Shown: positions 34,462 to 43,336, counted from the stretch's first letter. The stretch is 48,902 bases of DNA from Opitutia bacterium (GCA_947474365.1 CANJIU010000074.1:1-48902); one strand, 5' to 3'. Made by a program: numbers and translations. Notes: generated by a model not told the origin, from the sequence alone.

Positions 34462-35805
34462 TCACGCGGGGGCGGACCACGTTGCGGCGTGACGGGCGAA
34501 GGCGCGCGCGGCCCGCGTGAGGGCGTCGTCGATGTCGCGCTGCGTGTGGGCGAGTGAAACGGACCAGAGGCCGCGCTCGATCGCGCGCACGCCTTCCTCT
34601 AGCAGGCAGCGCCGCAGGTGCGCCCAGCGCGCGGCGTCGTGCCGGCGCACGTAGTCGCGGTAGTCGCGGACTGCGCCCTCAGCGGTGCCGGGCTTCAGCA
34701 TCACGGTGTGAAACACGAGTCCGGGTCCCTGGGGGCGGAGCGGGATCGAGTGTTTCCCTGCCAGATCGGAAAGCCCACGCATCAGGCTGCGTCCGAGGGT
34801 TTCGATGTTTGCCGGATGGGTGGCGCCGAGCGAGCGCACCTGGTCGAGGCACCACTTGCTGGCGGCGAGACAGAGGGGGTTGGCGTTGAGCGTGCCGGCG
34901 TGCACGACCTCGCCGGAGAGGATTTTCGCCATCGCCGCCGACGTGCCCGCGAGCGCGGCGAACGGGGTGCCGCCCCCGATTGCCTTTCCCAGCACGGTGA
35001 GGTCGGGCTTGAAACCGAAATATCCCTGGGCGCAACCGGCGCCGAAACGAAAGCCCGTGATCGTCTCATCGGAAATCATCAGCATGCCGTCGCGATCGCA
35101 CAGCTCGCGAATCACAGCCATGAACCCGGCGGCGGGCTCGATGCAGCAGGTGTTGCACAGCACGGGTTCGAAGATGATTGCGGCGATTTTCCCGCGGTGG
35201 GCGTCAACCTGGCGGCGGAGGTGCGCGGCGTCGTTCCAGCGGCAGACCACAAATTGTTGCAGCACTTCCGGGATCACGCCCTTGCTCGGGTGCAGTCGCG
35301 GAAGGTTTTCCTCGTCGGCCCACGTGTCCGCGGGCGGGGCGAAGCCGACCAGTCCCTCGTCGCTCCAGCCGTGGTAGTGGCCCTCGAACTTGAGGATGAG
35401 CCGCCGCCCGGTGTGCGCCCGGGCGAGGCGAAACGCGGCGGACACGACCTCGGTGGCGGAGTTGTTGAAACGGACGAGTTCGGCCGAGGGGATCATCGCC
35501 TGCAGCCGTTCGGCGACTTCGATTTCGAGTTCGCACTGCGCGGCCCAATGCGTGCCGAGCCGGGCTTGTGTGGCGATCGCGTCGGCCATCCCGGCGGGGG
35601 CATGGCCGTAGAGCAGGGCGCCCTGCCCGAGCTGAAAGTCGATGTACTCGTTGCCGTCGACGTCCCAGACGCGCGCCCCGGCGCCGCGGGCAAAATAGAG
35701 CGGCACGGGTTGCTCCATTTTGCGGATACCGCTGTTGACGCCCGCGGCGATGCTCCGCTTGGCGCGTTGAAACAAGGCTTCCGATCCTTTGAACGTGTAG
35801 GGCAT
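34462..35805 (-). CDS. Class III aminotransferase (glutamate-1-semialdehyde-aminomutase-like)
   Basis: This is a 447-aa PLP-dependent enzyme. The Schiff-base lysine is K274 (LTVLGKAIGGG), the PLP-nitrogen aspartate is D246 (MISDETITGFRFG), and the phosphate-binding region is NNSATE. Many glutamate-1-semialdehyde aminomutase features are kept, such as GHYHGWSDE. However, the position inside a catabolic operon argues for an aminotransferase or aminomutase acting on another amino compound rather than heme synthesis. It starts 8 bp after the iclR stop and precedes the M81 gene. The RidA partner two genes downstream supports release of an unstable imine. Confidence 0.92.
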   Translation of the reverse strand: MPYTFKGSEALFQRAKRSIAAGVNSGIRKMEQPVPLYFARGAGARVWDVDGNEYIDFQLGQGALLYGHAPAGMADAIATQARLGTHWAAQCELEIEVAERLQAMIPSAELVRFNNSATEVVSAAFRLARAHTGRRLILKFEGHYHGWSDEGLVGFAPPADTWADEENLPRLHPSKGVIPEVLQQFVVCRWNDAAHLRRQVDAHRGKIAAIIFEPVLCNTCCIEPAAGFMAVIRELCDRDGMLMISDETITGFRFGAGCAQGYFGFKPDLTVLGKAIGGGTPFAALAGTSAAMAKILSGEVVHAGTLNANPLCLAASKWCLDQVRSLGATHPANIETLGRSLMRGLSDLAGKHSIPLRPQGPGLVFHTVMLKPGTAEGAVRDYRDYVRRHDAARWAHLRRCLLEEGVRAIERGLWSVSLAHTQRDIDDALTRAARAFARHAATWSAPA

Positions 35806-35813
35806 GGCAAAAA

Positions 35814-36569
35814 TCAGGCGCTCGCGGCCCGCGTGGGGCGCTCGCCGGCCGGCTGGCTGCAGGCTGCGCGCATCGTCTGGATCAGCGCGGTGCGGCGCGC
35901 GGCGGGGAACCGGTGCACCGGCACGGAGACGCTCACGGCGGCGAGCGGTTCGCCGAGCAGGCTAAGGGAGATTGCCACGCACGCGACGCCGGCAACCGTC
36001 TCCTCCTCCTCGATTGCGCAGCCGCGGTCGCGGGTGGCGGGGAGCTCCTTCTCGAGCGCGGTCCGCAGCGCTTTCCGCGTGGAGCGTGGAGCGGCGGCGC
36101 AGGCCTTCGCCACGAGCCTCGCCTGCTGTTCGGCGGGGAGGTGGGCGACAATCGCGCGGCCAAGGGCGGTGGTATGAAACGGATCCCGGGCGCCGGGCTT
36201 CACGATCCAGCGCAGCGGCTGGGCCGTCTCAATTACGTGGGCGTACCGGATGTAGATTCCCTCAAGGAGACCGAGGTTGACGGTCTCGTCGAACTCGGCG
36301 TGCAGTCGTTCCATCAACGGCAGCGCCCTTTCCCGCACCGCCTCGTCGCGTCCGAATTGCCGCAACGAGGCGAGCCGTTCCGACAGGCCGTAGGCTCCGC
36401 GGTCCGTCTGTTCGACATAACCGAGGTCGCGCAGTGATTTGAGAATGCGGTGCACCGTCGGCTTCGGCAGCCGGCTTTCCCCGGCGAGCTCGGCGAGCGA
36501 CAGTGGATGGCCGGAGCGGGCGAGTACTTCGAGGACCGAAAATGCCCGGTCAAGCACCGCGATGCTCAT
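35814..36569 (-). CDS. IclR family transcriptional regulator
   Basis: This 251-aa regulator has an N-terminal winged helix-turn-helix at about 6-66 (AFSVLEVLARSGHPLSLAEL, KPTVHRILKSLRDLGY) and a C-terminal effector domain (RALPLMERLHAEFDETVNLG, FHTTALGRAIVAHLP, GVACVAISLSLLGEPLAAVS). The ATG at 36569 gives the usual start right before the helix-turn-helix; a frame from 36641 adds residues that overlap the promoter region. IclR proteins respond to small organic acids. The gene heads the minus-strand operon, and a perfect palindrome lies 20 bp upstream of its start, suggesting autoregulation together with control of the divergent amidohydrolase operon. Confidence 0.93.
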   Translation of the reverse strand: MSIAVLDRAFSVLEVLARSGHPLSLAELAGESRLPKPTVHRILKSLRDLGYVEQTDRGAYGLSERLASLRQFGRDEAVRERALPLMERLHAEFDETVNLGLLEGIYIRYAHVIETAQPLRWIVKPGARDPFHTTALGRAIVAHLPAEQQARLVAKACAAAPRSTRKALRTALEKELPATRDRGCAIEEEETVAGVACVAISLSLLGEPLAAVSVSVPVHRFPAARRTALIQTMRAACSQPAGERPTRAASA

Positions 36570-36589
36570 GGTTTTTGCTTTACAGAGAA

Positions 36590-36604
36590 TTTCACAATGT
36601 GAAA
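36590..36604. promoter_or_regulatory. Perfect palindrome, probable IclR operator
   Basis: TTTCACAATGTGAAA has perfect 7-base arms around one central base. It lies in the 64-bp region between iclR (36569) and the divergent amidohydrolase start (36634). This AT-rich spot is unlike the surrounding GC-rich sequence. IclR-family regulators usually bind short inverted repeats in such divergent regions, so it is a strong candidate operator for both operons. Binding is inference. Confidence 0.65.
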
Positions 36605-36633
36605 CAAATGTTCCGTCAAACAAAATCCCTGCC

Positions 36634-37608
36634 GTGCTCATCGACTGTCACAATCACCTCGGCGTCGACCAGTTCTTCTACCTTAACGGTTATCACCCCT
36701 ACGCCCAGGATCTCCCGGCGATGGTGACCGAGGGCCGGCATTGCGGCGTCGACCGCTGGGTCGTCTTCCCGATGGTGGCCAACCTCACCTTTGATGTCGG
36801 TGCCATGCGTTCGGCGAAGCTCGCGGTGGGCGGGGTCGAGAAGGTGCCGTATGCCTTTGAGAATGAGCGCATGCTGCGTGAGATCTATGAACTCTACCCG
36901 GATCTTGGCCGGATGACGCTGCCGTTTGTGATTCTCGATCCGGAACGCGAGCCGGCGGCGCAGATTGCGCAGCTACGCCGGCTTTACCGTGAGTTTCCCT
37001 TCTACGGCCTGAAAATTCAGGCGACGATGATCGAGGCAGACATCAAGGCGTTGCTCACCACCGGCCGCGGCTTTCTTGACCTCGCGGCGGAACTCGACCT
37101 GCCGTTCATCATTCATTCGAGCGTGGCGCCGGAGGATCGCTGGTCCCAGGCGTCGGCGATTCTGGAGGTGGCGGAGGCGACGCCGCATGTGCGCTTCTGC
37201 CTCGCGCATTCCTGCCGCTACGATCGGCCGTGTCTCGACCGGATTGCGGAGCTGCCCAACACGTGGTTCGACTGCTCGGCGCACCGCATCCACTGTGAAG
37301 GCGTGGTGCGCGGCCTCGGCTACGTCGCCCCGGCGGAGCGGCGCTTTCCGGCGGACTATCGCGATCCCTCCGCGGTGCTGCGGGCATTGGCGGACGCGTA
37401 TCCGAAAAAACTGATCTGGGGCTCTGACACCCCGTTCCAGAGTTACGTCGCGAAGCTCGACGGGGTGTTTACCTCGCTGCGCAGCACCTACGCCGCGGAA
37501 GTGGCCTGTGTCCGCGCCCTGTCCCCGGCGCAGCAGGATGCCGTCGGCCGCACCAATCTTCTTTCCCTGCTCCGGCTCAAAGATGAAGGTCTTCTCACTC
37601 GCGCCTAA
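36634..37608 (+). CDS. Amidohydrolase family 2 protein
   Basis: This 324-aa TIM-barrel metal-dependent hydrolase carries the intact N-terminal D4-C-H6-N-H8 pair, then FIIHSSVAP, FCLAHSCRYD and LIWGSDTPFQSY for the remaining ligands and the strand-8 aspartate. The start is taken as GTG at 36634, because family members begin within a few residues of the DxHxH strand and no in-frame ATG lies nearby. No Shine-Dalgarno sequence is obvious, so translation may be leaderless. The gene is divergent from iclR across a 64-bp region with a palindrome, and it overlaps the next gene (SDR) by 26 bp. It probably hydrolyses or decarboxylates an intermediate of the IclR-controlled pathway. Confidence 0.87.
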   Translation: MLIDCHNHLGVDQFFYLNGYHPYAQDLPAMVTEGRHCGVDRWVVFPMVANLTFDVGAMRSAKLAVGGVEKVPYAFENERMLREIYELYPDLGRMTLPFVILDPEREPAAQIAQLRRLYREFPFYGLKIQATMIEADIKALLTTGRGFLDLAAELDLPFIIHSSVAPEDRWSQASAILEVAEATPHVRFCLAHSCRYDRPCLDRIAELPNTWFDCSAHRIHCEGVVRGLGYVAPAERRFPADYRDPSAVLRALADAYPKKLIWGSDTPFQSYVAKLDGVFTSLRSTYAAEVACVRALSPAQQDAVGRTNLLSLLRLKDEGLLTRA

Positions 37609-38341
37609 CGCCGCCCTCGTCACCGGTTCTTCGCAGGGCATCGGCCACGCGATTGCGCTCGGGCTGCGGGAAGCCGGCGCCGGAGTGGTGTTCCACGGGC
37701 TCGGCGCGCGCCCAGCATCGGTGCCTGCGGAGTGCGGTTACGTGCCGGGGGATTTGCTCGCGGCCGAGGCTCCGGCTGCGTTGGTGGCGGCGGCGTTTCA
37801 GGAAAAACCCTCACTTGATCTTCTGGTGTGCAATGCGGGGAGTTTTTTCGACGTGCCGTTTCTCGAGATGGGCGCGGCGCAATGGGAGCGCACGATGAAC
37901 CTCAACGTCCGCGCCACCTATTTCGTCGCGCAGGCGTTTGCCCGTGAATTGGTCGCGCGCCAGCGCGGCGGCGCGATTTTGATCGTGTCGTCCACGAACG
38001 GTTTTCAGGCCGAGGACGATTCAACGGCCTACGACACGTCGAAGGGAGCGCTCGTCATGATGACGCGTTCGCTCGCCCATTCGCTCGCGCGGCACCGCAT
38101 CCGCGTCAATGGGCTCGCGCCCGGATTGATCCACACGCCGCTCACCGGAACCTGGCTCAGCGGCAAGGACCCGGCGGCCCGCCGCCATTACGAAAAAAAG
38201 ATCCTGCTTGGCCGGATCGGCGAACCGGCCGATTGCGTGGGCACGGCCGTCTATCTCCTCTCGCCGGCGTCCGCCTATGTCACTGGACAGGTGGTGATCG
38301 TCGATGGCGGCCTGACCGTCGGCCAGGTGGGGCAAATCTAA
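37583..38341 (+). CDS. SDR family oxidoreductase
   Basis: This 252-aa classical short-chain dehydrogenase has the cofactor motif T-G-S-S-Q-G-I-G at 14-21, N84-A-G, the catalytic S136/S137, and Y150-D-T-S-K154. The C-terminal end VTGQVVIVDGGLTVG is typical of the fabG-like group. The ATG at 37583 lies inside the 3' end of the amidohydrolase gene (26-bp overlap), so the two are co-transcribed and probably coupled. It is cytoplasmic. It likely oxidises or reduces a hydroxy-acid or sugar-acid intermediate; the substrate is not visible from sequence. Confidence 0.92.
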   Translation: MKVFSLAPNAALVTGSSQGIGHAIALGLREAGAGVVFHGLGARPASVPAECGYVPGDLLAAEAPAALVAAAFQEKPSLDLLVCNAGSFFDVPFLEMGAAQWERTMNLNVRATYFVAQAFARELVARQRGGAILIVSSTNGFQAEDDSTAYDTSKGALVMMTRSLAHSLARHRIRVNGLAPGLIHTPLTGTWLSGKDPAARRHYEKKILLGRIGEPADCVGTAVYLLSPASAYVTGQVVIVDGGLTVGQVGQI

Positions 38342-38394
38342 ACGCGCACCCGGCGCAACGGCGAGCCCGGCGCCGAACCACGGCAATTCCCTTT

Positions 38395-39468
38395 ATGGTT
38401 ACCCTCTGCCCCTCGTTTGAAGAAAACACATCGCCGCTTCACCGGCGTCTGCTGCGGACGGTTTTCCTGCTGGCGTTGTGCCTTGTTGCCGCGACGCAGG
38501 TTCGCGCAGTCACGGCGGAATTGGCGGACAACCGCAAGATCTGGGACGCGGGCGCGCACAACGCGTTCACCGATCTTGTCCGCTGGCATGACCGCTGGTG
38601 GTGCACCTTCCGCGAATCGGAAGGCCATGTCGGAGGTGATGGCGGGATTCGCGTGATCGTCTCCGCCGACGGCGTGAAGTGGGAGTCAGCCGCCCTTCTG
38701 ACCGAGAAGGATGTCGACCTGCGCGACCCGAAGCTGACGGTGACGCCCGAGGGCCGGCTGATGTTGAATTGCGGCGGATCGATTTACCTCGGGACCAAGC
38801 AGCTGAAGGGCCGGCGGTCGCGCGTGATGTTTTCCTCGGACGGCCGCACCTGGACGGCGCCCCAGAAGATCCTGAACGAAGGCGACTGGCTCTGGCGCGT
38901 GACGTGGCACGACGGCTTTGCCTACGGCGCGGCCTACCGGAGCGGATTGGGGGGCAGCACGGCACCCGGGCCGGAATGGACGCTCTCCATCTACCGGAGC
39001 AAGGACGGGCTGAGCTGGGATTTGGTTAAAAATATGAACGTGCTCGGCCGGCCCAACGAGACGACGCTGCGGTTTCAGCCGAACGGCGAGATGATCGCGC
39101 TGGTGCGCCGCGAGGCGGAGGGCTTCATGGGGCACATCGGGTATTCGAAACCACCGTACACGGATTGGACGTGGAAGGAGAGCAACCACCGGTTCGGCGG
39201 GCAGAATGCGATTCAGCTCCCGGGCGGAACCTGGATTGTCGGGACGCGCGATTACACGAAGCTCAGCGCGGGCGTCAAAAACGGCGCGGAAACGATGCTG
39301 GCGGAGCTCGGTGCCGACGGGAAGCTGAAGCCGTTGCTGACCTTCAAATCAAGCGGTGACACCAGCTACCCGGGTCTCGTCTGGCACGACGGTATGCTGT
39401 GGGTCAGCTACTATTCGAGCCACGAGGGCAAAACGTCGATCTATCTGGCGAAGGTGAAGATCAAGTAG
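38395..39468 (+). CDS. Sialidase-like beta-propeller protein (third in the window)
   Basis: This 357-aa exported protein has a long signal peptide region (hydrophobic RTVFLLALCLVAATQV, cleavage near VRA) and a sialidase/BNR fold. Asp-box-type motifs are present in shortened form: SADGVKWES, SSDGRTWTA and SKDGLSWDL. Blade edges include AFTDLVRWHDRWWCTFRESE and TSYPGLVWHDGMLWVSYYSS. It differs from the two tandem paralogs at 27585 and 30041 and lacks their KPYGVRAR block. The ATG at 38395 is preferred for its signal peptide; the frame is open upstream without protein-like sequence. It follows the SDR by 53 bp and is the last gene of the divergent operon. The substrate is unknown. Confidence 0.85.
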   Translation: MVTLCPSFEENTSPLHRRLLRTVFLLALCLVAATQVRAVTAELADNRKIWDAGAHNAFTDLVRWHDRWWCTFRESEGHVGGDGGIRVIVSADGVKWESAALLTEKDVDLRDPKLTVTPEGRLMLNCGGSIYLGTKQLKGRRSRVMFSSDGRTWTAPQKILNEGDWLWRVTWHDGFAYGAAYRSGLGGSTAPGPEWTLSIYRSKDGLSWDLVKNMNVLGRPNETTLRFQPNGEMIALVRREAEGFMGHIGYSKPPYTDWTWKESNHRFGGQNAIQLPGGTWIVGTRDYTKLSAGVKNGAETMLAELGADGKLKPLLTFKSSGDTSYPGLVWHDGMLWVSYYSSHEGKTSIYLAKVKIK

Positions 39469-39506
39469 CCGGCGCGGCTCCAAACGGACCCGTGGCCCCG
39501 CTCCGG

Positions 39507-40238
39507 TTAACGTGCGGATGATACGACTGGCGCGGTTTCCTCCGGCGTGGCGCGGCCGGGTGGTAGTTCGAGGATCTGGATGTTGCGGAAGTGGATCGGT
39601 GCGCCCTCCGCTTCGAGGCAAAGGTATCCTTTCTTTACGGACGAATGGCTGATGCCGTTCACGAACTTGCCGTTGACCGACAGCTTGATCGTGCCATCCA
39701 CGCAGACGACGTCGTAGGTGTTCCACTCGCCCTTGCCCCTGCAGCGGTTTTCGAACGACATGCTGCGCGCCCCGCGGGGATTGTCGGGGGTGACGGTCAG
39801 GCCATTGGCGCCGAAGAGTTCGCCGTGCACGTAGGCGTCGGGCCGCGGCTTGCCGTCCTTGTCGGGATTCAGTTTCGGCCACTCGAGTTCGAGCATCTGG
39901 ACCTCGCATCCCTTGGGGAGCTGTTTGCCCTCGGGAACCGTGCCGGCGCTCCAGACAAACACGCCGGAGTTGCCGCCCGCCTCGAGGTGCTTCCATTCGA
40001 TGTGGAGGATGAAGTTTTCGTATTGTTTCTCGGAGCGCATGACCCCGATGGGTTTGCCGGTGCTGATGAGCAGGCCGTCCTGCGCCTTCCAGGTGTCGGG
40101 GCTGGTGTTGACGTCGACCCAGCCGGTGAGGTCGCGGCCGTTGAAGAGAGGTTTGAACCCGCCCGGGTCGGCGGCGCGGGTGGGCGAGAGGACCGCGAGG
40201 GCAACGCAGCCGGCGGCGAGGAGCAGGGAAGAGTTCAT
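39507..40238 (-). CDS. DUF1080 protein (3-keto-disaccharide hydrolase domain)
   Basis: This 243-aa secreted protein has a signal peptide at 1-22 (PTRA cleavage) and a single DUF1080 domain (PF06439), a concanavalin-like sandwich. Family marks are FKPLFNGRDLTGW at the start, ENFILHIEWKHLEAGGNSGVF in the middle and GYLCLEAEGAPIHFRNIQIL at the end. Some family members hydrolyse 3-keto-glycosides; many others are only known to bind glycans. It lies 118 bp downstream of the TonB receptor on the same strand, so it may be co-transcribed or have its own start; a 15-base inverted repeat (40248-40262) sits just upstream of its ribosome-binding site. It converges on the sialidase-like gene after 38 bp. 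Confidence 0.89.
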   Translation of the reverse strand: MNSSLLLAAGCVALAVLSPTRAADPGGFKPLFNGRDLTGWVDVNTSPDTWKAQDGLLISTGKPIGVMRSEKQYENFILHIEWKHLEAGGNSGVFVWSAGTVPEGKQLPKGCEVQMLELEWPKLNPDKDGKPRPDAYVHGELFGANGLTVTPDNPRGARSMSFENRCRGKGEWNTYDVVCVDGTIKLSVNGKFVNGISHSSVKKGYLCLEAEGAPIHFRNIQILELPPGRATPEETAPVVSSAR

Positions 40239-40247
40239 CGTTTTTCC

Positions 40248-40262
40248 TGGGTGAATTACCCA
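40248..40262. promoter_or_regulatory. Short inverted repeat upstream of the DUF1080 gene
   Basis: TGGGTGAATTACCCA has 5-base arms around a near-palindromic centre, 10 bases upstream of the start codon at 40238. It could be an operator or a 5' RNA hairpin. Arms this short also arise by chance, so support is weak. Confidence 0.3.
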
Positions 40263-40356
40263 AGAGAGGAAATCGTCGCGGGGGCCAGCGCGAGCTAAAC
40301 TTGGGTCCACCGATTCAACGTTCGGGCCGAGAACGAAGCGTCGGCTCTCCGGCTTC

Positions 40357-43242
40357 CTACCAACCGTACTTCGCCGTGAGCCGCCAGAACCGGCCCTGCG
40401 GGCGCGAGACCGCCGAATAGTTATATCCGATCGGCGGATCCCGGAAAAGCGGCGGCGTTTCGTTAAACACGTCGTCGAGGCCGAGGCTGAACTGGGTGCC
40501 GCGCAGCCAGGATCTCTTCCCCGTAACGTAGCTCGCGCGCAGGTGCACGAGGCGGTACGGTTTTTGGTAGCCGCCGTCCGGAATATGTTCACCGCTGCTC
40601 GCGGTATAGGCGAACGTGGCCCCGGCGCTAAAGGCGTCGCGCCGCCAGTCGAGCGTGGTTCGTCCGCGGAAGCGCGGACTGCTCGAAAGCCCGGCGGAAT
40701 TCACGAGTGGCGACTGGCGGTCGTAGGCCGAACTGGTCGTGTCGATGTACGTGCCACCCACGGCGGCATCCCAGCGGCCCCACGCTGTCGGAAGCGCATA
40801 GCGCGTGCCGATGTCCCAGCCGGAAAGCCGCCGGCGGCTGAGATTGACCGTGAAAATATCCACGCGCGAAATCTTGCCCGGCACGGTGGCGCTTTGCCCC
40901 GGTGTCACCGTGGTCGTCTGGTTGGCGGGGCCGGACAACAGGGTAATGGGAGCGGATGTTCGGTTGACGTACGATTGCGTGCCCGGCTCGCGATGCACCA
41001 GGGCGCCGAGGCCGCCGAGTTCGTTTTCGAGGATGTACGTCGGGCTCACCCCGCTGATGATGTTCTCCAGTTCGTAGCGAAACCACGTGGTTTCAACCGA
41101 GAGCCCCGCGACCCGGGACGGCGACCAGACGGCTCCGGCCTGAAGCACGCGGCCCGTTTCCGGCGAAAGATCGGGGTTGCCTCCCTGCCGGACCAGTCGT
41201 GCCACATTCGGACCGTCGAATTGGTCGCCCGTCAGCGCCACGGGACGTCGGAGGTCGACGATGGAATTGAAGAACGTGTCGCCTTGTGGGGAAAATAGCT
41301 GGGGCAGGGTCGGCGCCCGGAAGGTCCAGGCCTCGCTGGCCCGCAGCAGGAGGTCATGTGCCGGGCGGGCGACCAGTCCGACGGTGGGCCGGACGCCGCT
41401 GTGGACACGGCCAAAGTCCTCGACCCGAGCCGCGGTTTCGAGCGCGAGCAGGGGCGCGTGGTGTTCGCCGGCTGGTCCGGCCAGAAGCGGAGCAAAAACC
41501 TCCGCCGCGACGGCCCAGACGTTGCGGTGAAAATCTCCATCCGCACCCGACTGGCCGGTCCCGAGGATGTCGCCAGCCCGGCTCAGGGCATCGCTGACAC
41601 TGGAGAAGCGCTCGCGTCGCGATTCGACGTATCCGGCGGCCTGGACGGCACCCGCCGGCAGCCGATAAAGATCACCTGACACCTGTGCGTCGAAGGTCAG
41701 GAGGTCCGCCCGCCCACCCAGCCACGCGGTCGCGCTGAGCGAGTCGACCAGCGCCGGGTCGTGGCGGTAGGATGCGCCGCCGAAAGGGTTCAAGGCGGTC
41801 GCGGGATTGGAACTGGCGAGCGCGGCCTTTACTCGCGATGCCGAGTAGAGGCCGCCCGTCGTATCGAAGAATTCATCACGACTGTAGGTGGCGGCGGCCT
41901 CCCAGCGGAGGGCGCGCCGTGGTGCGCTGCGGATCCCCACCTGCGCGGACGAGGAATCGTCCTCCGTCAGCGAGCGGCGGGGGCCGCCGTCGGGGATTCG
42001 CCAGCCGACCGCGACGTCGACACCAAAGGGATTGAACGGATTGGTGCGCGGCACCACGCCATTGAAGTCCCGCGAATGATAGACCGTGCGCGACCGATTC
42101 CGGCCGCCAGCGGCCTCGGTAAAGAGCGCGACCCCGGAGTCCGTGGCGAAGTCGACCCGCGTGGTGAGCGCCCCGCGGTTGGCCTCGGGAACCGTCCACC
42201 AAAAGGAATTGAAATCGAAAAGACTGCGCGCGTTTGGATCACCACGCATGAACTCCGGAGCAACAAACGTGGCGGTGGCCGCGGGCAGGAACTGGCCGCC
42301 GGTCGCGCCGCGGAACGGTATGGCAAAGTTCGGAGTCGCGGACGTCAGCGTGCCGCTGCCGGGCAGCGCGGTGATGCTCGCGCCCGTCGTCAGGCCGGGA
42401 AGGTTCACGCCGTTTTGTCCGTTGGTCTGGCCGGGAATCAGGCTGAAGACTGCGTTCGGGCCGTTCAGCGAACGCCCGTCGTAGCCGGCCAGCTCGTCGG
42501 GCGGCAGTTTGGCATAATAATCGTAGGCCGAGGCAAAGCGCGGCATCAGATTGGCCGTGCGGGTGAACGGCCGATCGCGGTGGGCCTGAGCGTTGCGGTG
42601 GAAGAGGTCGACGCCGACGCTCACCCCCAGCCGGCCGCGGGTCACGCCCGTGGCGATGCTCGCCGACATCTCCGCCGCATCGGTGTCGAACGTATTGCCA
42701 TAGCTGACACTGACCTCTCCACCCGCCGGCTGACGACGGGTGATGATGTTGATCACGCCCCCGACGGCATCGGCGCCGTAGACGGCCGAGGCGCCGCCTT
42801 TGAGGATTTCGACGCGGTCGATAAACGCGGGCGAGAACCGGTTCATGTCGACAAACGTCGTCGTCACGTCGAACGCACTGGCGTTGACGGTCGTGCGGCG
42901 GCCGTTGACAAGCACCAGCGTGTTGCCGGCGCCGAGGCCCCGCAGGTCGGCCGCCATCACGCCGCGTGCACTGTTAAACGCGATGGAGTCGATGATGGGG
43001 TTGCCTGGAAACTCGGGGAGTTCACGCAGGACTTCGCCGAGCCGCGTCCTTCCCGTGTGCTCCAGCGCCTCGTGGGAAATCGTGGTCGAGCTGATCGCAC
43101 TCTCCTCCAAGGACCGGCCGAGCCGGGTTCCGGTCACTTCCACTGCGGGCAGCGTCACCGGGTCGGCGGGCGTCTGCCCGAACATGCCCGAAGTTAAGCC
43201 ACACGTCAGCGTGCAAACGCACCGCAACCGGAGGGATTTCAT
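40357..43242 (-). CDS. TonB-dependent receptor
   Basis: This 961-aa outer-membrane receptor has a signal peptide at 1-22 (MFGQ) and a plug domain at about 30-170 (LPAVEVTGTRLGRSLEES, GVMAADLRGLGAGNTLVLVN, DRVEILKGGASAVYGADA, GGVINIITRR). A barrel follows, with TonB receptor C-terminal features ending in aromatic residues (RFWRLTAKYGW). It has no carboxypeptidase-regulatory domain. The ATG at 43242 is chosen because the upstream open frame (to 43812) runs through repeat DNA and is not protein-like; an AAGGAGG-type site lies about 15 bases upstream of it on the minus strand. The 118-bp gap to the DUF1080 gene downstream suggests a small receptor-hydrolase unit. The ligand is unknown. Confidence 0.91.
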   Translation of the reverse strand: MKSLRLRCVCTLTCGLTSGMFGQTPADPVTLPAVEVTGTRLGRSLEESAISSTTISHEALEHTGRTRLGEVLRELPEFPGNPIIDSIAFNSARGVMAADLRGLGAGNTLVLVNGRRTTVNASAFDVTTTFVDMNRFSPAFIDRVEILKGGASAVYGADAVGGVINIITRRQPAGGEVSVSYGNTFDTDAAEMSASIATGVTRGRLGVSVGVDLFHRNAQAHRDRPFTRTANLMPRFASAYDYYAKLPPDELAGYDGRSLNGPNAVFSLIPGQTNGQNGVNLPGLTTGASITALPGSGTLTSATPNFAIPFRGATGGQFLPAATATFVAPEFMRGDPNARSLFDFNSFWWTVPEANRGALTTRVDFATDSGVALFTEAAGGRNRSRTVYHSRDFNGVVPRTNPFNPFGVDVAVGWRIPDGGPRRSLTEDDSSSAQVGIRSAPRRALRWEAAATYSRDEFFDTTGGLYSASRVKAALASSNPATALNPFGGASYRHDPALVDSLSATAWLGGRADLLTFDAQVSGDLYRLPAGAVQAAGYVESRRERFSSVSDALSRAGDILGTGQSGADGDFHRNVWAVAAEVFAPLLAGPAGEHHAPLLALETAARVEDFGRVHSGVRPTVGLVARPAHDLLLRASEAWTFRAPTLPQLFSPQGDTFFNSIVDLRRPVALTGDQFDGPNVARLVRQGGNPDLSPETGRVLQAGAVWSPSRVAGLSVETTWFRYELENIISGVSPTYILENELGGLGALVHREPGTQSYVNRTSAPITLLSGPANQTTTVTPGQSATVPGKISRVDIFTVNLSRRRLSGWDIGTRYALPTAWGRWDAAVGGTYIDTTSSAYDRQSPLVNSAGLSSSPRFRGRTTLDWRRDAFSAGATFAYTASSGEHIPDGGYQKPYRLVHLRASYVTGKRSWLRGTQFSLGLDDVFNETPPLFRDPPIGYNYSAVSRPQGRFWRLTAKYGW

Positions 43243-43336
43243 GGAGGGTAGAATTGTCCTCCTTTCATTGGTGGTGCACGACTTCGGCAGGCGCAAGCCC
43301 TTGTCCTGGCGATGTTGGGAGGAAAATGCGTCATAG

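Noticed and set aside
34462..35805. Heme biosynthesis hemL gene
   Set aside because: The sequence resembles glutamate-1-semialdehyde aminomutase, but it sits in an IclR-led catabolic operon with M81 and RidA, so a dedicated tetrapyrrole role is unlikely.
27585..39468. Sialic acid catabolic locus
   Set aside because: Three sialidase-fold proteins occur, but no NanA, NanE or NanK type enzyme or sialic acid transporter is seen, and the catalytic triad could not be confirmed.
41761..43197. A 478-codon plus-strand open frame
   Set aside because: It is antisense to the receptor at 40357-43242, whose plug and barrel motifs are clear; the antisense reading is low-complexity.
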